A stretch of DNA of 23,093 nucleotides from a virus: the IMG/VR virus record IMGVR_UViG_3300034284_000462, positions 1 through 23,093 of that record. The stretch is one strand, 5' to 3'. This document shows positions 1 through 6,611 of this stretch, piece by piece. Numbering within the stretch: the first letter of the stretch is position 1; each line of letters begins with the position of its first letter. A program made the translations under genes and the position numbers. A model generated the notes under the pieces. It made no database searches, had not been told where the DNA came from, and saw only the letters and a list, made by a program, of their open reading frames with translations.

Positions 1-367
1 CATCGTTAAAATAAATCTCGTCGATTGCCTCGACCTCGTGGCCCGCCAGAGCGACGACAAGGTGAAGGTATTCGTTTTTCGTGCCCGTCGTCGAAATGTA
101 AACGATGGTCCCGCTGACGCGGCAACGGCCGTAAATTATTGACCGCGCCGCGATCGGAGAACGCACCATCTGGCCGCGCTCCGAGAGCGACGAGTCGGAA
201 AAGCTCGGCATCTTGGGCGCGAGCAGTTTCGACGCGGCCATTGACGCGGCGGTGACAGCGATGAATTGCACCGTGGCCGCGACCATCGCCAGAGCCTGCG
301 ACGTAATGTAAAACCCAGCCGCCTTAAACGCGGAAGCGATAGCGGATGCGATCAATACTTGTGGCAT
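1..367 (-). CDS. Tail tip attachment protein, gpJ-like (N-terminal part only)
   Basis: The gene starts with ATG at 367 and runs off the window, leaving 122 codons visible. The start is two bases after the upstream gene's stop. The first 50 or so residues are Ala-rich and hydrophobic. They are followed by a segment around residues 65-80 with the pattern RSPIAARSIIYGRCRVSGT and then a LHLVVALAGHEVEAIDEI stretch at about 98-116. This combination is typical of the N-terminus of phage tip attachment / host specificity proteins (lambda gpJ and relatives). Its place, last after tape measure and three tip proteins, is where gpJ lies in lambda-type tail modules. The full protein would normally exceed 1000 residues, and the receptor-binding end is outside the window. 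Family call is from motif memory and synteny. Confidence 0.8.
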   Translation of the reverse strand, partial: MPQVLIASAIASAFKAAGFYITSQALAMVAATVQFIAVTAASMAASKLLAPKMPSFSDSSLSERGQMVRSPIAARSIIYGRCRVSGTIVYISTTGTKNEYLHLVVALAGHEVEAIDEIYFND

Positions 368-369
368 GG

Positions 370-777
370 TTAAAATCTCCAGACTTTAGCGTTCGGGAAT
401 GTCACGAATTGTAGTCCGTCGCGAGCGAGGAAAGCCGCGACGCTGCCGACGCAGATGCCCAGCGCGACACCGTCGCCGCCGTCCTGCGCGACGAGATCGC
501 CGCGACGAGCAAGCGCGGTCGCGATCTTCATCCCTCCCGCTTCATCGACAAGGCGCTCGATTCCGCCGCCTCGATTGAGTGCTCGATGCGCCGAGAGCGC
601 GCTTGCGTATTGCCCGCGCCATTGCGCGGCGATGTCGTGGCCGGTTGCGATCTGCACCCAGTCCGCCGCAAAGAGGCAGCAATCGTTGGAGCCCCACGCA
701 AACGCCTCGTGCCGCTTGCGCTCGATGTAAGCCGTGAGCAGGTCCGGCCAGTTATTGCAGCGCGTGGCCATGTTCAT
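370..777 (-). CDS. Tail tip accessory protein, NlpC/P60-like fold (DUF6950 type)
   Basis: 135 aa. ATG at 777 overlaps the preceding stop by four bases (ATGA). Residues 26-40 contain a WGSNDCC motif followed by hydrophobic residues and ADW, matching the Asp-Cys nucleophile segment of NlpC/P60-like cysteine peptidases. The size and the TGHD segment at 45-48 recall the DUF6950 family of phage proteins. It lies between the gpL-like protein and gpJ-like protein, exactly the slot of lambda gpK / GTA gp14, which bear a peptidoglycan peptidase domain thought to help the tail tip open the cell wall. Oddity: after the Cys the only histidines are at 47 and 64, and the C-terminal half, where the catalytic His is expected, has none. 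It may therefore be a catalytically inactive structural relative. Confidence 0.72.
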   Translation of the reverse strand: MNMATRCNNWPDLLTAYIERKRHEAFAWGSNDCCLFAADWVQIATGHDIAAQWRGQYASALSAHRALNRGGGIERLVDEAGGMKIATALARRGDLVAQDGGDGVALGICVGSVAAFLARDGLQFVTFPNAKVWRF

Positions 778-1403
778 TCGTAGCCGGTGCGCTCGCTCTC
801 GCCGCCACCTTCGTTGATCGGCGCGACGAGCTTGGCATTGCCCCAGTAGATTTGCTTTTCTTGAATCGCCGTCACGAACTCCAGCCCCTTGTCAGAAGGG
901 AAAAGGTTCTTCTGCTCTTGGTCGGTGTAGCGCACTTCACGCGGGCGGCGGAAGTCCACGAGCTTGTTTTCGGCGCTCATCCCGATAGTCGCGTTTTGCC
1001 CGTCGTCGTTTATGCTCATCACGTCCATGCGCCCCGAGAAGATCGTGACCGGCGACGACACGAGTGCGCCGCTGGCTTGAAGCGCGCCGAAGAGAACCGA
1101 GCACTCCCTGCCCTGATAATTTTCGGTGAGCGCAACGGCCAGCATCGCCGTGGGAACGCCCGAGAGCTGCATGGAAATGCCCCGCGCCGCGAGATCCGTC
1201 GTCTCTTCAACTGGCGAGATCGAGCCGAGCGTTCCTATTCCGAGATATGCCGTGCTGCCGACCGTGATCGTTCCGTAGCCGGTCCAGATATGCACCGGCG
1301 TCGCGAAGGAAAGGGAAGCGAGCAGGATCGGCGAGAGCTGCGATGCGCTCACCTCGGTGACCATGTCGTTTGTCAGTCCGCGTCCTGCTGTGGTGATGCT
1401 CAT
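774..1403 (-). CDS. Minor tail protein, gpL / DUF2163-like position
   Basis: 209 aa from ATG at 1403, which overlaps the upstream stop by four bases. The reading frame is open further upstream, but that part lies antiparallel to nothing real and duplicates the previous gene in another frame, so the coupled start is preferred. The protein is beta-rich (TYGTITVGSTAYLGIG-like and VTIFSGRMD segments at 40-130) and ends with a basic, charged stretch around 150-175 (RRPREVRYTDQEQ). This layout matches tail tip hub-linking proteins of the lambda gpL / GTA gp13 (DUF2163) kind, which bridge the distal tail ring and the tip. The family is assigned mainly by position between the distal-tail-like protein and the NlpC-like protein. 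Confidence 0.62.
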   Translation of the reverse strand: MSITTAGRGLTNDMVTEVSASQLSPILLASLSFATPVHIWTGYGTITVGSTAYLGIGTLGSISPVEETTDLAARGISMQLSGVPTAMLAVALTENYQGRECSVLFGALQASGALVSSPVTIFSGRMDVMSINDDGQNATIGMSAENKLVDFRRPREVRYTDQEQKNLFPSDKGLEFVTAIQEKQIYWGNAKLVAPINEGGGESERTGYE

Positions 1404-1990
1404 GTCTCGACGTCCTCGACGATTGAAAAGCTGATGCCGTAAATGCTCGCCAGTTCTATCGACCACTCCGTCGTCGGCTGCGCGAGGCGGAAGACGCCTT
1501 TTGCGTTTGTCTTCACGATTGCCGTCGTGGCTGCGTAACTTTTTCGCAGCACCGGAAAGACATCGACGATCAATCCGCCGCCATCGGCTTTGATGACCTT
1601 GTAAAGCGAGGTGGAGATTTGCAGCCAGTCGCCGACCGCAAACACGCCCGAGCCGCCGGTGTTGATCATCGTCAGCGTCGTGCTGTTCGCCGTCGCGCTT
1701 GAGACCGTAAGCGTGCCGGTAATTGAGCCGCGTGGATTTGCGTTCGCGTAGTCCTGAAAAAGAAACGTGCCGCGCTGAGCCGAGAGCAAGAACGCCAGCA
1801 TCGTCTCGGCATCCGCGCGAGTCATCGGCGGGCAATCAACCGAGCCGAGCCACGCTTGGCCTGCGTGGTTGTATTGCTGCGTTTGCAGGGTAAAGGGCGA
1901 CGTGTTGCGCGACACCGCCGAGACGCCCGTGAGCGACAAGCGCGAGAGGTAGAACGGATCAGGCGGCGTGAGTGGGTAGGAGATAGCCAT
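1400..1990 (-). CDS. Distal tail protein / gpM-like minor tail protein
   Basis: 196 aa, ATG at 1990, five bases after the tape measure stop codon. Residues 1-80 have a start typical of small distal tail proteins: a short Pro-rich N-terminus, then a strand-rich part with a WLGSVDCPPMTRADAETMLAF segment in pieces around 47-67 and an FLFQDYANANPRG segment near 76-88. The second half is beta-sandwich-like. The first gene after the tape measure normally encodes a Dit or gpM-type ring protein connecting the tail tube to the tip (DUF2460 in gene transfer agents has the same slot). I do not recognise the exact family; the role is inferred from gene order. Confidence 0.62.
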   Translation of the reverse strand: MAISYPLTPPDPFYLSRLSLTGVSAVSRNTSPFTLQTQQYNHAGQAWLGSVDCPPMTRADAETMLAFLLSAQRGTFLFQDYANANPRGSITGTLTVSSATANSTTLTMINTGGSGVFAVGDWLQISTSLYKVIKADGGGLIVDVFPVLRKSYAATTAIVKTNAKGVFRLAQPTTEWSIELASIYGISFSIVEDVET

Positions 1991-1995
1991 GACGT

Positions 1996-3429
1996 TTAAG
2001 CGAACGCTGCACGGTAGCCACCCCCGCGCCGCACCATGTCGGGAATCTCAGCCTTGAGCCGCCGCCGCTCTTGTTCGAGGATTGGCACCAGCTCGGCGCG
2101 CGAGACGCCTGCCGCGATGTTGTAGTTCACGGTCACGCCGCCCGCAGATCCGCCGCTGCTGCCCATTGCGCCGTTCGGCACGATGCTGCCCGAGGAGCTG
2201 GGCACGAATAGCTCGGGACCTTTTTCGCCGACGACGTAGGCACCGCCTGCGCCGACAGGTCCGCCCTCGGCGCGGAAGCCTGCCAAAAGCGCGTCACCGA
2301 TTCCCTTGGCGAGCGGTGCGGTAATTTGCTGGCGGAAGACGAGGCGGAGCAGGTCTTGCCCGAGTCCTCTGATGACCTCGCTTAGTTTTTGCCCGCTTAG
2401 GATTGCGTCCTCGAATCCCTGCGCGATCATACCGCCAGCGTCGTCGAAAATTTGATTCTGCTTTTTTAGTGATTCGTTGATGCGCAATGCCTCTTCGTCG
2501 AGGTCCCCGAATAAATCGTTGAGCGCGGCATCTACCCGCGCTTCCTTGTTTTTATTCATCGCAATCGTTAGCAAATCAACTGCGGCAGCGGCTTCCGCGA
2601 ACCCAAACCCTAGCGTTCCACTGGCGGCGACTTTATTGACCTCTTCTATTTGCCGAATAAAAACGCGAGACGGTGAATTGAGATCGCGGTATGATTCCGC
2701 TAGTTTTTCTAAGCCCTCGCGCTCCTTTTCTATGGTCTCGTTCTTTTCCGACCGCGCTTTGATAATTTCAACCGTGTTTTTTTCCTCTGCCGCAAGACCT
2801 GCACTCAGCGACGCAATTCTGCGGTCTTGGTCTGACTGGCGCTGTTTTTCCATTTCCTCGAATGCCTTCCCCTGATTGTCAGCTATCTTTTTATCAGCGT
2901 CTGCGATTAGGTTGATATTCGCAATGAGCAGTGATGCTCGCATCGCCTCTAGTTTTTTAAGCTCTTCGGCTTCTTTGACGCTGCCCATTTGCACCGTTCC
3001 TTCGGTTCCGCCCTCCAGTGGCACAGTCTGCTGAAAAACCTTCTCGCGCAGCTTGTTGATTTCTGCGGCGTTTTTTATGATTTTTTGTTGGATAGTTTCC
3101 AGTTGGCGCACTGGGTCCATTGCTGCGAAAAGACCTGCTTCCAATATGCCTTCCGATTCCAGTCTGGATTCGGTCAAAATCTTGCGGACATTATCCGCAC
3201 GCATAACTAATTCGGTTAATTTTGTGATGGCGGAATCAATGATCGAAGTCAGTGAAAGACCGAGCGCCGCCGCAAAGCCAGCGCCCAGCGCGCGCGGGTC
3301 AAAGGCTTTTTTCATGAAGCCAGCCGCCAACTCAGAACTTTTTTGCAACTTCGCGAGCGAGTTCTGCACCGACGCAAACGCCGCCTTCGTCGCATCGATC
3401 GCTTTGAGTGTGAATGATGCTTCAGCCAT
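1996..3429 (-). CDS. Tail tape measure protein (short)
   Basis: 477 aa. ATG at 3429 overlaps the end of the frameshifted chaperone by eight bases, the usual arrangement. The N-terminus is amphipathic with an Ala/Gly-rich membrane-like segment near residues 45-70. Residues about 110-330 are charged, heptad-like helices (many KxxE, EEMEKQRQSDQ). Residues 385-425 carry the GGPVGAGGAYVVGEKGPELF motif seen near the C-terminus of lambda-type tape measure proteins, followed by a Ser/Gly-rich segment and a basic tail. The protein sets tail length and is ejected with DNA. At roughly 0.15 nm per helical residue the length predicts a tail of about 70 nm. No peptidase domain is visible. Confidence 0.9.
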   Translation of the reverse strand: MAEASFTLKAIDATKAAFASVQNSLAKLQKSSELAAGFMKKAFDPRALGAGFAAALGLSLTSIIDSAITKLTELVMRADNVRKILTESRLESEGILEAGLFAAMDPVRQLETIQQKIIKNAAEINKLREKVFQQTVPLEGGTEGTVQMGSVKEAEELKKLEAMRASLLIANINLIADADKKIADNQGKAFEEMEKQRQSDQDRRIASLSAGLAAEEKNTVEIIKARSEKNETIEKEREGLEKLAESYRDLNSPSRVFIRQIEEVNKVAASGTLGFGFAEAAAAVDLLTIAMNKNKEARVDAALNDLFGDLDEEALRINESLKKQNQIFDDAGGMIAQGFEDAILSGQKLSEVIRGLGQDLLRLVFRQQITAPLAKGIGDALLAGFRAEGGPVGAGGAYVVGEKGPELFVPSSSGSIVPNGAMGSSGGSAGGVTVNYNIAAGVSRAELVPILEQERRRLKAEIPDMVRRGGGYRAAFA

Positions 3430-3903
3430 GGTGCTTCAGTTTTCGGTTTTGGTGCTCTATGTAAACGAGCCAGCCGTTCAATTCCTGCGCTGGCATGGCG
3501 AGAACCTCGCTTGCGAATTTGCCGAGACGGTCCGCGAGAGCATACACGGCGAGGAAGTCGGCAGCTTCTCCGCCGTGAATCAGTTTTTTAAGTCGTCAGG
3601 CCTCGGCCCGTTTTCGGCCAGAATGGCGTTGGCGATGCGGCCCACGACGTTGCTGTCGGCCTTGTTCAAGAGCGTCGGCTTGTGCTCGATCGTGAAGAGT
3701 TTCGCGCCGTGCTCGTCCGTGGCCTTCATGATCAAAATATCGACGAGCAACTCCATGTCGTTTTCTTTGCTGCGACGATAGAGCCGGTTTTTTTCGCCGA
3801 GCGTTACCGGCGATGCGTGGACGACGAGCTTCCACTCGGGCACGTCAATTTTGCGCGTGCCGAGGGAGGCGAAGTGTTCTCTTACGAGGTCGATAGCTTC
3901 CAT
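3422..3903 (-). CDS. Tail assembly chaperone, gpGT-like -1 frameshift product
   Basis: A -1 slip at the A AAA AAC heptamer (3583-3589) lets ribosomes avoid the TGA at 3580-3582 and read a further 53 codons (3583 down to the TGA at 3422-3424), giving a 160-aa fusion. I translated the extension by hand. It begins LIHGGEAADFLAVYALADRL, contains EVLAMPAQELNGWLVYIEHQ and ends KLKHHG. That is an uninterrupted, protein-like sequence resembling gpT extensions (helix, then an E-L-x-x-W pattern). It has no start codon or ribosome site of its own and ends inside the tape measure start, as in lambda. In lambda the G domain binds the tape measure and the T domain recruits tube protein; here that is inferred by analogy. 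Confidence 0.85.
3545..3589 (-). promoter_or_regulatory. Programmed -1 ribosomal frameshift signal (slippery site plus hairpin)
   Basis: On the minus strand the slippery heptamer A AAA AAC lies at 3589-3583 in the correct phase (codons TTA AAA AAC) and is followed at once by the zero-frame TGA. After a 5-base spacer (TGATT, 3582-3578) comes a hairpin from 3577 to 3545: 13-base arms starting CACGGCG and ending CGCCGTG, seven-base loop, one G-T wobble and one mismatch. Spacer length and hairpin size are those of a stimulatory element. Confidence 0.88.
3580..3903 (-). CDS. Tail assembly chaperone, gpG-like (zero-frame product)
   Basis: 107 aa from ATG at 3903 to TGA at 3580-3582. It sits between the tail tube gene and the tape measure gene, the invariable place of the siphovirus tail assembly chaperone. 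The sequence is acidic and helical, beginning MEAIDLVREHFASLG and ending PRPDDLKN. The final codons form a slippery heptamer directly before the stop (see the frameshift feature). The chaperone coats the tape measure protein during tail assembly and recruits tube subunits. The leader upstream of ATG is CA-rich with no recognisable Shine-Dalgarno sequence. Function is assigned from position, size and the frameshift signal rather than residue-level similarity. Confidence 0.85.
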   Translation of the reverse strand: MEAIDLVREHFASLGTRKIDVPEWKLVVHASPVTLGEKNRLYRRSKENDMELLVDILIMKATDEHGAKLFTIEHKPTLLNKADSNVVGRIANAILAENGPRPDDLKN

Positions 3904-3928
3904 GTGTTGTGTGTGTTTTGCTGCGAAA

Positions 3929-4315
3929 TTAGGCGGTCAGCGTGCTCAGAGCGCCGTTGCCCTCGAAGGCAATGGAGCCTTCCACGATGCCGTCGAAGCT
4001 GGCGGAAATGTCGAATTTGGTCACGATGGCCGCGCCCGAATAATACACGTCGCCACTTGACGCGCCCTCTGGGTAGAGGTTGAGCGTGACCGAACTGCCG
4101 ATGGTGATCAGAAGTTGGCCGGCGTCAGTCTCGTCCCAGTAGAGATCGCCCGAGACGCTGAATGTTTTCATCGTCGCGAGACGCGTGCGGTAGGTGTCGC
4201 CGATTACTGAATCCTCGACGACATCTGAACTATGGCTGAGCGCATAATTTCTGAGCTCGGCTATGGTGGTGCTGGAGATTTTGACGAGACCTTCTCGCCC
4301 GAGGTGGTTTGCCAT
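3929..4315 (-). CDS. Major tail tube protein
   Basis: 128 aa, ATG at 4315, one base after the tail terminator stop. The sequence is short and almost wholly beta: MANHLGREGLVKISS start, TMKTFSVSGDLYWDETDAGQ around 48-68, and an AAIVTKFDISASFDGIVEGS-type segment in the last third followed by IAFEGNGALS. This strand pattern (FSVSGD, then FDGIVEGSIAFEGNG) is the signature of the siphovirus tail tube family that includes TP901-1 major tail protein. It forms the stacked hexameric rings of the tail tube. Location directly before the frameshifted chaperone supports the call. No C-terminal Ig-like domain is present. Confidence 0.86.
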   Translation of the reverse strand: MANHLGREGLVKISSTTIAELRNYALSHSSDVVEDSVIGDTYRTRLATMKTFSVSGDLYWDETDAGQLLITIGSSVTLNLYPEGASSGDVYYSGAAIVTKFDISASFDGIVEGSIAFEGNGALSTLTA

Positions 4316-4316
4316 G

Positions 4317-4748
4317 TTAGTCGGTGGTTAAATAGATGCAGTTGAAAGTGTGCCGAGCCGTGCCGAAGCGTTTGTCTTCATCGGGCTCAATAACATAGTC
4401 CACACTGTTAAGATGGAGGTCGCGGCATTGACCGCCGAGCGTCACGTCGGCGAGGACTGCGGCCTCGACCGCCGCGCTGCCGGTGTCGAAAAGGTCGTCG
4501 ATTAAATACGTTCCGCTCTCGGCGATGAAGTAATCGACGATGAGCTGAAGCTGCCGGTATTGCGTGCGGTTGCTCGGCCCGAGCGTGCGGACCTCGATCT
4601 GCTCGCTCACGGCGTAAACCGCTGCCGCGGGAAACGAGATGCTGGCGATCGTGTTGTTGCGCCCGCGGAGGATGTTCGCCGTGGGCACGACGAGAGCGCC
4701 GGTGAGAGCGTTTGCCGTCGCGGTGCGGATGTTGGTGCGTGTGCTCAT
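4317..4748 (-). CDS. Tail terminator protein (gpU-like)
   Basis: 143 aa, ATG at 4748 coupled by a 4-base overlap to the preceding stop. The N-terminus is helical (MSTRTNIRTATANALTGAL). A central region around residues 50-75 reads IEVRTLGPSNRTQYRQLQL. The last third (ADVTLGGQCRDLHLNSVDY, then EDKRFGTARHTFNCIYLTTD in pieces) ends in strands. Size, fold pattern and the slot between the tail completion protein and the tube protein match lambda gpU, which caps the tail tube once its length is set and joins the head. Assignment rests on order plus the terminator-like strand/helix pattern. Confidence 0.72.
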   Translation of the reverse strand: MSTRTNIRTATANALTGALVVPTANILRGRNNTIASISFPAAAVYAVSEQIEVRTLGPSNRTQYRQLQLIVDYFIAESGTYLIDDLFDTGSAAVEAAVLADVTLGGQCRDLHLNSVDYVIEPDEDKRFGTARHTFNCIYLTTD

Positions 4749-5647
4749 GTTTCTTTTGGTATCACCATCCCGCCCTTTACTTTTGCGAATCCGAGGTTGA
4801 CGGCGCGATTCGCGAGGACGGCGCGGTATTTTGAGATCGTGATTTTGTAGCGAATCTTGAGAGCCGAATCTACCACGCGTTGCAGGTCAGGAATCTGGTT
4901 GCCGGTTGTCCGCGCGACTACGAACGGATTCGGCCCAAAGTGAACCTGAGCGTTTCCAGCCTTTGCCATGTGCTTGCGAATCCACGACGGCACGCGCACG
5001 CCGCACGCCATTGCCGCAGCGGCGAATCCAGCCTTCGCGAGTCCGACCTTTTTTTGCGTGTATTTCAGATACGCATTCGCCGCCTGCTCCGAAACCCACA
5101 TCTGGTCCTGCACCGCCCAGCGCCCCACCAGACTCCTCGTGACTTGCCTCCGTCTTCCGCGCTCGGTTCGGTTTGCGAAATGGAAAGCGCGCATCGTTCC
5201 AATTGATGCCGACTCCTGCCAGAACTTCCGGTAGATGCGGATTTTCTTGCCGCCTTCATTTCCCAGACTGACGCCCATCGTCTCGTGGCGCCCGCCGCGC
5301 GGCGGAACCTCCGTTGAGTTTCCGATGCGCTGGAACAAGCCAATCTGAAATTCCTTGGCCATTTTATTTCCGCCGAACAAGTCTCCGAGAATCGCGTTCT
5401 CGCCCTGCTTCCTTGCGTTCGTGCTGAGTCCGCTCGCTTTGGTTTTCGTAATCTCCCCGCCTGTGACCGTCGCCACCGTCGCGCCTTTTTTCGTTTTGTC
5501 TCCGGTCGGCGGCGTGATCTGCATGATCGCCTTCGCGACGTAGGCGGCTTCCTGTTTCACGACCAGACCGAGATCGACCTTTGCAGCGTCGGCAAGTCTC
5601 GCGAGCGCATATTCCAGCTTCTTCGTGTCTGAGAAGATCGAAATCAT
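4745..5647 (-). CDS. Tail completion / minor tail protein (gpZ or HK97 gp10 position)
   Basis: 300 aa, ATG at 5647 coupled by ATGA to the connector gene before it. The N-terminal 60 residues (MISIFSDTKKLEYALARLAD and an EAAYVAKAIMQITPPTGDKTKK-type stretch split around 33-54) look like HK97 gp10-type or lambda gpZ-type neck proteins. The middle is strongly basic (RTERGRRRQVTRSLVGRW near 160-177) and rich in Lys/Arg. It is longer than HK97 gp10 (about 130 aa) and closer to lambda gpZ (about 190 aa), so an insertion or extra domain is likely around residues 65-180. Function inferred from its lambda-like slot between connector and tail terminator. Confidence 0.6.
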   Translation of the reverse strand: MISIFSDTKKLEYALARLADAAKVDLGLVVKQEAAYVAKAIMQITPPTGDKTKKGATVATVTGGEITKTKASGLSTNARKQGENAILGDLFGGNKMAKEFQIGLFQRIGNSTEVPPRGGRHETMGVSLGNEGGKKIRIYRKFWQESASIGTMRAFHFANRTERGRRRQVTRSLVGRWAVQDQMWVSEQAANAYLKYTQKKVGLAKAGFAAAAMACGVRVPSWIRKHMAKAGNAQVHFGPNPFVVARTTGNQIPDLQRVVDSALKIRYKITISKYRAVLANRAVNLGFAKVKGGMVIPKET

Positions 5648-5964
5648 ATCACCTTCGCCACGCTGATTTCACATCCCGCGCCCTCGGCATCCAATGTCAC
5701 GCGCTCGATGAAATAGGTGATGCTTGCCCGAGAAAGCGTCTGCGTGACTTGCGGCGTGGCGCTGACGCTCGACGTCAAAAGGAACACCGTGAATTTGCTG
5801 TCCTCGCGGCGCTGGTCCTCGAAGTCGGCAAACGCATTGCTCGCCGCTGCCCAGATGCCCGTCACGCTCACGCCTTGATAAGTAAACGAGACGCCCGCCT
5901 GCTCCAAGATCGCGGAGAAGTCGGAGTTAATCTGGGTCGGGTCGAAGTCTCGCACGGCTGCCAT
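5644..5964 (-). CDS. Head-tail connector / neck protein (gpFII-like position)
   Basis: 106 aa from ATG at 5964. An AGGAGG Shine-Dalgarno sequence lies nine bases before this ATG, and the upstream stop is two bases away, so the shorter start is chosen over longer in-frame possibilities. The protein begins MAAVRDFDPTQINSDFSAIL and is a compact mixed fold (TYQGVSVTGIW around 42-52, RREDSKFTVFLLTSS near 65-79). It lies just before the gpZ-like and gpU-like genes, the slot of lambda gpFII, which closes the capsid and provides the tail-binding surface. I do not recognise a specific family. Confidence 0.62.
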   Translation of the reverse strand: MAAVRDFDPTQINSDFSAILEQAGVSFTYQGVSVTGIWAAASNAFADFEDQRREDSKFTVFLLTSSVSATPQVTQTLSRASITYFIERVTLDAEGAGCEISVAKVI

Positions 5965-5966
5965 AC

Positions 5967-6611
5967 TTATGCGCCTCCTGTAAAATAAAACCGCGCGTGT
6001 AGCTCCGGCCGGTTCGCGAGGAGCCACGGCTCCGCGTCCTCGTAGCACCGTTGCGCGTCCTGCCCGCAGGTCTGCGAGCCGACGTGGTGAACGTAGGCCC
6101 GCGAGATGAAATGCCGCCGCTTCATGTCGAGGCATTGCACGTCGTCGCTGAACCAATTTATCGGCGGGAAATCAACCCACGCGTCGCGGTGAATCCACGC
6201 GCAAATTGGCGCGATCACCGGCGTCTCGACGATATGCCGCTCGGACTGATAGCGCAGGAAGTCGATTTTCCCGCGCCCGCTGCGCACGTTCTGCTCGCCT
6301 CGCGCATAGTCCGAGCGCGTCGCGACGTAGCCGAGATCGGGCACGACCTTGCGCAGATGCGCGACATCCGCGAGGAGCAACGCCCACGTCGTCGGCGTGA
6401 ACACGATGTCGTCGTTGCAGACGACGACCTCCGAATGCGTTATGAAAGCGTTCCGAACTCCGAAGTTGTACGCCTCGCCGAAGCTGCCGCCGACGTTGCG
6501 GAAGATTATCACCTCGACGTCGCGCGGAACGTAGGCCGCGATTGACGCCTGCATGACCGCAAGGCATCGCGCGTTCGTCGTGCAGATCACGATTGCCGGA
6601 GGCGTGCTCAC
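5967..6611 (-). CDS. Small GT-A-fold glycosyltransferase
   Basis: 214 aa from a GTG at 6611 that overlaps the upstream stop by four bases (GTGA). A GGAGG lies six bases before it. Residues 5-12 (PAIVICTT) form the first strand of a nucleotide-sugar-binding fold. At 62-71 VVVCNDDIVF carries the DD metal-binding motif, and near 151-158 INWFSDDV provides a second acidic motif typical of the acceptor/catalytic side. This pattern matches glycosyltransferase family 2-like enzymes that act without a membrane anchor. No transmembrane segment is visible. Coupled to the larger glycosyltransferase before it and placed among virion genes, it may add sugars to a capsid or tail protein; DNA or host glycan are other possible acceptors. 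Confidence 0.78.
   Translation of the reverse strand: MSTPPAIVICTTNARCLAVMQASIAAYVPRDVEVIIFRNVGGSFGEAYNFGVRNAFITHSEVVVCNDDIVFTPTTWALLLADVAHLRKVVPDLGYVATRSDYARGEQNVRSGRGKIDFLRYQSERHIVETPVIAPICAWIHRDAWVDFPPINWFSDDVQCLDMKRRHFISRAYVHHVGSQTCGQDAQRCYEDAEPWLLANRPELHARFYFTGGA

Noticed and set aside
3053-3781. Plus-strand open frame of about 240 codons
   Set aside because: It lies antisense to the tape measure and chaperone genes, its protein has random-looking composition, and no plus-strand ribosome sites or neighbours support it.
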